DNA of 64,000 nt from Sphingomonas sp. ERG5. GTDB lineage: Bacteria; Pseudomonadota; Alphaproteobacteria; Sphingomonadales; Sphingomonadaceae. A program made the translations under genes and the position numbers. A model generated the notes under the pieces. The model did no database searches. It was not told the origin of the DNA and saw nothing but the letters and a program-made list of their open reading frames with translations. Of this stretch, positions 58,320 through 64,000 are shown piece after piece. How positions within the stretch are numbered: the stretch's first letter is position 1; the number at the start of each line of letters is the position of its first letter. The stretch lies in the NCBI RefSeq assembly GCF_000803065.1, contig NZ_JSXI01000043.1, positions 20,275-84,274 on the forward strand, given 5' to 3'.

Positions 58320-58463
58320 GCGTAGGCTGCAGTGGCATTTTGCGGGACTTTCGAGGGAATTCGACAGGGTGGTTTAAGACTGCGACCAACTGAACAAATT
58401 TGATCACCAATTGCCCATCGGCATCCCCCTTGCCTGACCGGCTAAAGTAGGTGACCGTTAGTG

Positions 58464-59717
58464 ATGGCCGATCCACCCAAGAAATTGTCCGAGAGCGCGT
58501 CTGCGCGGCGCTGGATCGATCAGTTTGGCCCAAGCGACCAGGACGACGCCGCCTCGCTCGTCGATCGACTCGCTCTGTTCAACGAGACTGACGTCGCACA
58601 AGCGATCTCGCGACAGATCGAAGCAATCGACACGGTGCCGGGGCGTGTCGCGCTTTATGCCGAGCGGGAGATCGCGCAAGCGACAGCGTTCCCGGTCGAA
58701 GTATATAGCGACGCGCAGGGCATGCCACACGAGCGGGTGGTTGCGGACGCTCCATTCAAGCCAGTCTCGCCTCGCCGAGGCGCAACGCGCGTCGGCAGTG
58801 AAGGCTGGATGGCATTCCTGATTTCCCAGGCGGTCAAGGCGAATTCGCGGTTCGTCAATCACCCTTCACCGCGGCAGTATCTTAGCCCGAACAAGAAGAA
58901 CCGCATCCGCAGAATCGTGATCGTGACTGACTTCATCGGCTCGGGGGACCGTATCTGGACGATGCTCGACAAATTCTGGCGGATTCCGACGTTCGCAGCT
59001 TGGTGGTCGCGCGGCTACATCCGATTCCATATCGTTGCAGCCACCGGAACAAATGCCGGCATTGCTCGCATCAAAACGCATCCGTGCAAGGCGACGGTCG
59101 GCGTCGCCACCGTAGTGCCGACGCTTACTGGTCCGACGCCCAAGCCATGGGCAGCCGCTTGGCTCGCACTGGTAAAGCGATACGGCAAGAATCATGGGGC
59201 GCCATTGGGCCATAAGGACACCGCGGCGCTCGTCGCATTCGAATACGGGATGCCGAATAATGTGCCGGCCGTGCTGGGCGAAAAATTCAAACGCTGGAAG
59301 CCGTTTTATAAGGGTCGAGCGCCGAGCGACCTGCGCCCGTTCTTCGGCCTGCCGCCGACGATCACGGACCTGCTCCGAGGCGCCGTCGAACATCGCTGGT
59401 CGCGTCTCGTTCACGGCCTGGATTTTCGAACGCGTCGGCGTGATCGAGCGGAAATGCTGGCGTTCCTACTCGCACTGCGCGGACGCTGGCACGCCCATGC
59501 CGAGATCGAGGTAGCCGAACGCTCGGGCTTGCCGACCGAAGACGTCGTGCGACTGCGTGAGGCAGCGATTGCGGCCGGGTGGATAAGCGGCCGAAGCCGA
59601 TTGACCGACAGCGGGCGAAAATTGCTGAAAGCGGGGACGGTGAAGAAGCCGAAAATATCGAAGGCGGTTGTCGGATCGGCCATGCCCTATTACCCAACAT
59701 CGCTGAGAGTCTCATGA
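58464..59717 (+). CDS. Retron-associated effector: PRTase-like domain plus winged helix
   Basis: 417 residues from ATG at 58464, with AGGTGA 9 nt upstream. The core RRIVIVTDFIGSGDR has the PRPP-loop form hhhhxD-x-x-G-S-G of type I phosphoribosyltransferases (T155-D162). Later MPNNVPAVL and KRWKPFYKGR resemble the closing motif of PRTase-like conflict effectors. Residues about 320-395 (AEMLAFLLALRGRWHAHAEI, GLPTEDVVRLREAAIAAGWI) form a winged helix. A reverse-transcriptase gene follows after a structured non-coding segment. Retrons pairing an RT with a PRTase and a winged helix are known (type III in the published retron classification), and this gene fits that effector; here both domains appear in one chain. 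Enzymatic activity is unproven. Confidence 0.8.
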   Translation: MADPPKKLSESASARRWIDQFGPSDQDDAASLVDRLALFNETDVAQAISRQIEAIDTVPGRVALYAEREIAQATAFPVEVYSDAQGMPHERVVADAPFKPVSPRRGATRVGSEGWMAFLISQAVKANSRFVNHPSPRQYLSPNKKNRIRRIVIVTDFIGSGDRIWTMLDKFWRIPTFAAWWSRGYIRFHIVAATGTNAGIARIKTHPCKATVGVATVVPTLTGPTPKPWAAAWLALVKRYGKNHGAPLGHKDTAALVAFEYGMPNNVPAVLGEKFKRWKPFYKGRAPSDLRPFFGLPPTITDLLRGAVEHRWSRLVHGLDFRTRRRDRAEMLAFLLALRGRWHAHAEIEVAERSGLPTEDVVRLREAAIAAGWISGRSRLTDSGRKLLKAGTVKKPKISKAVVGSAMPYYPTSLRVS

Positions 59718-59886
59718 GGACGTTTAGTTCCTGCGAAAGCAGGCGTGATGCCGGGCATCCCTGTCCGGCGTCACCGGCGACCGTATTTCGGTCGCTGACG
59801 AGCGAGCCTCCGCATAGGCCTTATCGGTCACGCTCCGCTCGGGGCTGCGATAGGCTTGCCGCGGAGCGCGACCGACCAGTCCATGA
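59712..59886 (+). ncRNA. Candidate retron msr-msd RNA
   Basis: The 182-nt gap between effector and RT folds into successive hairpins. H1 is CCTGC-GAAA-GCAGG (59730-59743). H2 is a 10-bp stem at 59745-59754/59765-59774. H3 is GCGACCG/CGGTCGC (59777-59795). The long H5 has a 15-bp stem with one mismatch, 59824-59838/59861-59875. A closing stem is possible: TCAT (59712-59715) with ATGA (59883-59886), and GGAC (59718-59721) with GTCC (59879-59882). TTTAG right after it (59723-59727) could hold the branching guanosine. H5 would be the msd and the earlier hairpins the msr. No homologue is known to me, so this is a structural inference. Confidence 0.55.
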
Positions 59887-59899
59887 TCCTAGAGGGTAG

Positions 59900-61051
59900 A
59901 TGACCTTGTGGGACTCTCAAATCTTTACCGCCGGAGCGCGAGCCGCGAACGTAGACCCTGCGGTTATCTCCGCTGCGGTCGGACACGCCAACGCGATCCG
60001 GAGCGTCTCGATCGATCTTCCGATCGTTTTCACGCTGGCGCATCTTGCGCATCTTTCCGGTGTCTCGCATCGCTATCTGATCGAGGTCGCCGGGCGGGGG
60101 AGCGACCCCTATCGAGACTATATCGCTAAGAAGCGTCAGGCGCCGGGTTCTACGGCGGCCTCGCGTCGCTATCGCACCATTTGCATGCCGGATCCGGAGC
60201 TGAAGAAGGTCCAGCGTTGGTTGCAGCAAAACATGTTATCGAAGATCGCACCGCACGCGGCGAGCACAGCCTATTCAGAGGACGATACCGTATTCGCGGC
60301 AGCGGCGCGGCATGTGAACGCGCGCTGGCTCATCAAGATCGACATTGAGCGCTTCTTCGAGTCGATCAAGGAACCCTATGTCGCAAGCGTCTTCGAACGG
60401 CTAGGATATCCCGACCTGCTTTCGTTTCAACTGGGTAGGCTGTGCACCCGGCTGCCGACGCTGAAGAGCAGAAAGGATATTTTCAAACGGCGTTCGAAAC
60501 CAGCGCGCGGAGTAATGCAGCACGAATGGATCGGCTTCTTGCCGCAAGGCGCGCCGAGCAGTCCCCAGCTCGCGAACCTGGTGATGCGCCGGTTTGATCG
60601 GCGCGCGACGGCGGCGGCGAAGAAGGCCGGCCTAAGATATAGCCGGTACTCGGACGATATGATCTTTTCGACGGCCGGCTCTTTTTCGCGTGAACGCGCT
60701 GAGCACTTCGTTCACGATATTTACGATGTCCTTGGCGCTTATGGCTTCGAGGCCAATCGGACGAAGACGAGCATCGCGGCGCCGGGCGCCCGTAAGATCG
60801 TACTCGGTCTGCTAGTCGACCGTGACAAGCCGCGCCTGACTCGCGAGTTCAGGGCGGGCATCGAGACGCACCTACACTATCTCGAACGTCCCGATGTCGG
60901 ACCGGTCGGTCATGCGGAAGTTCGCGAATTCGATTCCGTTATCGGTTTACGGAATCATCTAGAGGGTCTGGTCGCATTCGCTCGCCAGATCGACCAGCCC
61001 TATGGCGATCGGCTCAAGGCTCGCCTGCGCGCGATCGTCTGGCCGGCGTAA
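59900..61051 (+). CDS. Retron reverse transcriptase
   Basis: 383 residues. The polymerase motifs are in order: motif A with D148 (LIKIDIERFFESI), the LPQGAPSSPQLAN motif B at 214-226, the YxDD box RYSDDMIF (Y250, D252, D253), then TKTS and KIVLGLLVDRDKPRLTREFR, which corresponds to the retron VTG motif region, here LGL. Both LPQGAPSSP and the spacing match retron RTs, not group II intron or diversity-generating ones. It would copy the msd part of the RNA upstream into DNA bound to msr RNA. It is in line with the effector, 182 nt behind it, and no other gene intervenes. Confidence 0.92.
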   Translation: MTLWDSQIFTAGARAANVDPAVISAAVGHANAIRSVSIDLPIVFTLAHLAHLSGVSHRYLIEVAGRGSDPYRDYIAKKRQAPGSTAASRRYRTICMPDPELKKVQRWLQQNMLSKIAPHAASTAYSEDDTVFAAAARHVNARWLIKIDIERFFESIKEPYVASVFERLGYPDLLSFQLGRLCTRLPTLKSRKDIFKRRSKPARGVMQHEWIGFLPQGAPSSPQLANLVMRRFDRRATAAAKKAGLRYSRYSDDMIFSTAGSFSRERAEHFVHDIYDVLGAYGFEANRTKTSIAAPGARKIVLGLLVDRDKPRLTREFRAGIETHLHYLERPDVGPVGHAEVREFDSVIGLRNHLEGLVAFARQIDQPYGDRLKARLRAIVWPA

Positions 61052-61094
61052 CCGTGCGCTTTCATACTCAGTGAGTTAGAATATTGCCGCTCAG

Positions 61095-61466
61095 TTAGCG
61101 CCCGGAGAGTTCGCGAGCCGATTTACTAGTCCATCGAGGAGCTTCCAGCAAAACGGCTGCGCGATGATCATCGCCCCAAATCGGTGCGCCAAGCCCCCAA
61201 TAATAGAAATGGGCCGTACCTTTTTCCTTTAGAGGTTTTGACGACTGGTTGCCCCGTCGTGTGTACAACACGATTAAATCACCTTTAGTTACCGCTTTGT
61301 AAGTAAACCAAAATGCGTGGTGTACATCGGTTGATACATCTCCATTTACATCATCGACCTGAAGAACGACATAATCGCCAACGTCGACACTAGTCGTCAC
61401 TCGGAACGTCAACCGCTCCTTCGACAGGTCTCCTCGATTCGAGACTGATCGAAGCTCAAGCGTCAT
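61095..61466 (-). CDS. Small beta-rich protein, second gene of a two-gene unit
   Basis: 123 residues, no signal peptide or membrane helix. Many short beta-like stretches: YVVLQVDDVNGD, VHHAFWFTYKAVTKG, LIVLYTRRGNQSS, GTAHFYYWGLGAPIW, RAAVLLEAPRW. The pattern is reminiscent of lamin-tail-like beta sandwiches, but I cannot confirm it. Codon use is less GC-rich than in the housekeeping genes, consistent with transfer. It overlaps the membrane-protein gene upstream by 4 bp (61463-61466), indicating translational coupling. Confidence 0.7.
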   Translation of the reverse strand: MTLELRSVSNRGDLSKERLTFRVTTSVDVGDYVVLQVDDVNGDVSTDVHHAFWFTYKAVTKGDLIVLYTRRGNQSSKPLKEKGTAHFYYWGLGAPIWGDDHRAAVLLEAPRWTSKSARELSGR

Positions 61467-61894
61467 TTCAACACCACCTTAGATGCCAACCCACCAGCCA
61501 TGAGAAATATTCCAATGGCAACAAGAATTGAGCTGGCGTTTGGAACTTTTTCTACAACAGGCGAGTAACCAACCGCGGCCGCGCCAATAGTAAGAAAGGT
61601 ACCAAATGAAATATCAGAGGCAATCCGAACCTTTGCCTTTTCCTTAAGAACGGCGTTTTCCTTATCCGCTTTGTGAAATCTCTCGACGAATGTCTCTAAG
61701 TGAGCTTTTTCACCTTCAAGACGATCGACGTCATCCATCATGATCTTCTGAACGCCCGAGTTACTCAGTTCCTCATCCGTCATCTCTCGACGCATACGGG
61801 ACAACGAGCGGCGCCCTTTCGGCATTGGCGCTGCATCCCCGCCAGTCGCCTCAGGCGCGCCTAAATCCTGATCACTGGGCTCTTCATCGGCCAT
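61463..61894 (-). CDS. Coiled-coil protein with two C-terminal membrane helices
   Basis: 143 residues from ATG at 61894 (MADEEPSDQDLGAPEATGGD). The N-terminal part is acidic and disordered; residues about 38-88 form a coiled coil (DDVDRLEGEKAHLETFVERF, HKADKENAVLKEKAKVR). Two hydrophobic helices follow (FGTFLTIGAAAVGYSPVV; ILVAIGIFLMAGGLASKVV). Two-membrane-helix effectors are common in anti-phage systems, where they disturb the membrane when triggered by a partner. The small beta-rich protein would be the partner. The role is inference. Confidence 0.7.
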   Translation of the reverse strand: MADEEPSDQDLGAPEATGGDAAPMPKGRRSLSRMRREMTDEELSNSGVQKIMMDDVDRLEGEKAHLETFVERFHKADKENAVLKEKAKVRIASDISFGTFLTIGAAAVGYSPVVEKVPNASSILVAIGIFLMAGGLASKVVLK

Positions 61895-62394
61895 GCTATC
61901 AGCGCCTCTCCCGCTTGCGGTAAGCAGCGTCGGTTGTGCCACCAAGCATGTCACGACACAACGCCCGGATGGTTGAAATGGCCCGCCAGTGAGGTCGTGG
62001 CAGACTGACGCCAGCTACACACGTCTGTTTCCTTCGTCAGAGGAGGACACCGCATATCGCTGCTACGCTGGTCGTTTCGGGACAGCGGGCTATTTGCGGA
62101 CCTCGGACGCAGCGAGGTGCCGCGCCATCGCTTTGATGGTTAAGGGGGAGCTTCGACGGGGAAGCCTTTCCCGCGGTGGCATTCTAAATTCGAGATAAGA
62201 CCGCTGAAATCGGGACGGTCAAAGTATTGCCGTGAGAGATCGGGCCGGACCCTATGCCGTGACGGCAGCATGAGCGAACTGCGGTGGGTCCTGACCTAGG
62301 CTTCCCCGCCGCCCTTTCATTTACTAAGCCCGCTTGTTAACAGGATCACAAATTCATTGTGGGAAGCCACCGAACCAATTGGACGAGCAGTTAG
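61895..62394. other. Gene-free spacer within the accessory region
   Basis: I see no supported gene, tRNA, or attachment site between the membrane-protein gene and the 62395 gene. Short open frames here have no Shine-Dalgarno or recognisable product. Confidence 0.4.
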
Positions 62395-63447
62395 GTGGCC
62401 GAGAAAGACACTGATCTTGAACTGAAATTCGACGGGGCCCCCGTGCAGAGATTGCGCGGCGCTCCGGCGGAGGCAGTGATCTCGTCGCTCAACGCGCTCC
62501 AGCGCATGATCTATATCATCGGTATGCGCGCCGAGGGTCGCGCCCTTAGCGAGCGGCTGAAGCCCACCATTAAGGTTAAGCGCGAGTACGCAGTCGTGTG
62601 CCGCGCGCCTCGCAAGGGCAGCCATATTCAGCCCTTTGCTGTCGCTTCGCAGACGGGCGAGATGAGCGGCTCCTCCTTTGCCGCTCGTGAGAAGCTGCTA
62701 GCGACGTTGCGCGCCTTCGATAGTGGCGAGGAGGCGAGGCTTGAGGCTGTAATTCCAAACGCTCGAGAGCGTTGGTTCTTAGCCAAGGCGGCGACGGGCT
62801 TGCTTCCGCCGGAAGGAAGCGGGCTTGAAGTGATGATCCGCGCTGGTTCGCGCGGCCCCTTCGCTTTCAAGGCTGATCGCGCGCGAAATCTCCTTGGCGC
62901 ATATGACACCCCCCGCCCACCGGCCATCGATGAGGAGACTGTCGCGGGCAAGCTCAGGGCCATCGATTATCAGCAGACAATCATGACGATCAAGCCGGGT
63001 TCGGACCCCGCGCTCCGCATGGACTATCCGCTACCGCTGGAAAGCTGGCTCCAAGCCAACGTCCGCAAGCGGCTCAAAATCAGCGGCCGTCCGAAGATCA
63101 ATGCTCGCGGCGACATAAGTTCGTTCGACGAAATCTATAACGTCGTGGAACTTGAGCCGCACCTGCAACCGATTGATCGATTCACGACGGGCGGCAAGCT
63201 CTTCGGAACAAATCGCCCCCTGACCTTGCCCGTAACCGTCCATTGGGCGGACCGCCTGTTCGGCTTCGTGGACAATCGGTTGGGTATTGATGTTGTCGTG
63301 GATGATGTGTCCGAGCTTCGCGATTGTGTGCTGTCGGAACTTGATCTGGTTTGGCGGCAGTACGCCCAGTCTAAAGACGACGAACTAGATGAGGAGGCGC
63401 TTGAGGTTAAGCGGCACCTACTTTCGCGATTCGGACCGCTCGACTGA
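62395..63447 (+). CDS. Unknown accessory protein paired with HicA-like gene
   Basis: 350 residues starting with GTG at 62395 (MAEKDTDLELKFDGAPVQRL). No signal peptide or membrane helix. A mixed alpha/beta N-terminal half (AVISSLNALQRMIYIIGMRA, KVKREYAVVCRAPRKGSHIQ) and a C-terminal half with FGTNRPLTLPVTVHWADRLF and an acidic, helical end (QSKDDELDEEALEVKRHLL). I do not recognise a family. Its stop overlaps the next gene as TGATG (63445-63449), so both proteins are made together. Confidence 0.75.
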   Translation: MAEKDTDLELKFDGAPVQRLRGAPAEAVISSLNALQRMIYIIGMRAEGRALSERLKPTIKVKREYAVVCRAPRKGSHIQPFAVASQTGEMSGSSFAAREKLLATLRAFDSGEEARLEAVIPNARERWFLAKAATGLLPPEGSGLEVMIRAGSRGPFAFKADRARNLLGAYDTPRPPAIDEETVAGKLRAIDYQQTIMTIKPGSDPALRMDYPLPLESWLQANVRKRLKISGRPKINARGDISSFDEIYNVVELEPHLQPIDRFTTGGKLFGTNRPLTLPVTVHWADRLFGFVDNRLGIDVVVDDVSELRDCVLSELDLVWRQYAQSKDDELDEEALEVKRHLLSRFGPLD

Positions 63448-63737
63448 TGACAAGAGATCGCAAGGACATTGACGCCTCTTTGCAGCGCAAGGGCTTCAAG
63501 CGTGATGACGGCGATCACCATTATTACATCTACCACAATCTTGCCGGTCTAAAGACGATCAAGAAGACCAAGATGAGCATGGGGTCCTCGCACAAGACGA
63601 TCGGTGATCCCCTGCTTGGGCAGATGGCGCGACAGATCGGCGTGACCAAGCCGAGCTTCCTGGAGTTAGTGGACTGCACGCTCGATCAAGCCGGCTACGA
63701 GACTCTAGCTTTCCCCGATAGCGGGAATGGGGCCTAG
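63447..63737 (+). CDS. HicA-like (dsRBD-fold) putative mRNA interferase
   Basis: 96 residues. The N-terminal KDIDASLQRKGFKRDDGDHH followed by YYIYHNLAGLKTIKKTKMSM has the beta-alpha-beta-beta form and the conserved His of HicA-type toxins (K-x2-GF ... GDH). The C-terminal half (IGDPLLGQMARQIGVTKPSF, LELVDCTLDQAGYETL) is an added helical segment found in a larger HicA-like family. It lies one base into the stop of the 350-residue gene. A standard HicB antitoxin is not visible; the upstream 350-residue protein may take that place or use it as a component of a defence system. Confidence 0.72.
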   Translation: MTRDRKDIDASLQRKGFKRDDGDHHYYIYHNLAGLKTIKKTKMSMGSSHKTIGDPLLGQMARQIGVTKPSFLELVDCTLDQAGYETLAFPDSGNGA

Positions 63738-63967
63738 CGCCGCAAGTCCCAAATGGACCCCGACCCGCACGATCCGAAACAGGCTCATTGAGGCGGATTC
63801 TTGATTGACCGCTTAGTCAGTTTTTGGAGCACCAACCTCGATTCGGCATTTCACCCCGCCCTTCGACTTCGCGGTACCCCTCCGGTGGGGACCGCCTTGT
63901 CTGATCGGCGGCCGGGCTTGAAGCTGCACTCGTAAGGAGAGCTTATGAGCGCTGATAGCTGCACAGC

Positions 63968-64000
63968 ATGACCCAGGTGACCTTGATGACGGGGCCGGAG
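63968..64000 (+). CDS. Possible start of an IS66-type TnpA (cut by window edge)
   Basis: From ATG at 63968 eleven codons (MTQVTLMTGPE) are visible, much like the opening of IS66-family TnpA proteins, which usually continue with a run of arginines. No Shine-Dalgarno stands right ahead; AAGGAG (63934-63939) serves an 8-codon frame (63945-63971, MSADSCTA) whose stop overlaps this ATG as ATGA. That would couple the two. I see no terminal inverted repeat. The stretch 63738-63944 holds nothing else I can support. Confidence 0.38.
   Translation, partial: MTQVTLMTGPE

Noticed and set aside
61989..62198. 69-codon frame in the accessory region spacer
   Set aside because: No Shine-Dalgarno and no family resemblance.

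Overview
The window is about 64 kb of a high-GC alphaproteobacterial chromosome, most likely a sphingomonad (Sphingomonas or a close relative). This rests on several signs read from the sequence: the sphingomonad-like gene order pssA/psd, rpsB-tsf-pyrH-frr-uppS-cdsA-dxr-rseP-bamA-skp-fabZ; a CckA-type hybrid histidine kinase; alphaproteobacterial LexA boxes of the form GTTC-N7-GTTC; many periplasmic metallopeptidases; and a bamA-skp-fabZ operon from which lpxD and lpxA are missing, as expected where glycosphingolipids replace lipopolysaccharide.

Layout. 1-6001 (minus strand): metG (cut by the window edge), a repeat-rich spacer, then holB, tmk, a D-Ala-D-Ala carboxypeptidase, rlpA and an mltB-type lytic transglycosylase. 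6154-7300: a broken and an intact tRNA-Ser followed by a small patch of poorly conserved genes. 7309-10136: a methyltransferase; a MarR regulator facing a cupin/VOC operon across a double palindromic operator; and two small genes. 10230-23798: ribosomal, envelope-assembly, isoprenoid and phospholipid housekeeping genes on the minus strand, interrupted by one small LexA-boxed membrane-protein gene on the plus strand. 24197-29772: icd, an unusual Vps62-like protein, an FAD monooxygenase and a Kef-type antiporter. 29773-30510: a gene-free, repeat-rich spacer. 30511-46817: alaS, M50, lipid kinase, M24 peptidase, dicarboxylate symporter, GST, recA, a lone receiver protein, cckA, M13 peptidase, DUF2062, smpB and dapA. 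46905-57881: slt, greB, DoxX, acylphosphatase, a NYN-LOTUS protein, two M28 peptidases, a HExxH protein, ettA, a tiny lipoprotein and a small conserved gene.

58264-64000 is an accessory region unlike the rest. It opens with an AT-rich promoter and holds what I read as a complete retron: a phosphoribosyltransferase-like/winged-helix effector, a hairpin-rich non-coding segment of about 175 nt with a possible a1/a2 closing stem, and a reverse transcriptase. Behind it lie a two-gene unit (two-membrane-helix coiled-coil protein plus small beta-rich protein) on the minus strand, and a translationally coupled pair whose second member resembles a HicA-like mRNA interferase. The window ends in what may be the start of an IS66-type transposase gene. 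This has the organisation of a defence island.

How the genes work together: the 2-6 kb and 10-24 kb blocks build and remodel the envelope (peptidoglycan trimming, undecaprenyl phosphate, CDP-diacylglycerol, outer-membrane protein assembly, phosphatidylethanolamine synthesis). The recA box and the near-identical box at 21964 place a small uncharacterised membrane protein under the SOS response, where it could act as a division checkpoint. The accessory region probably provides phage defence.
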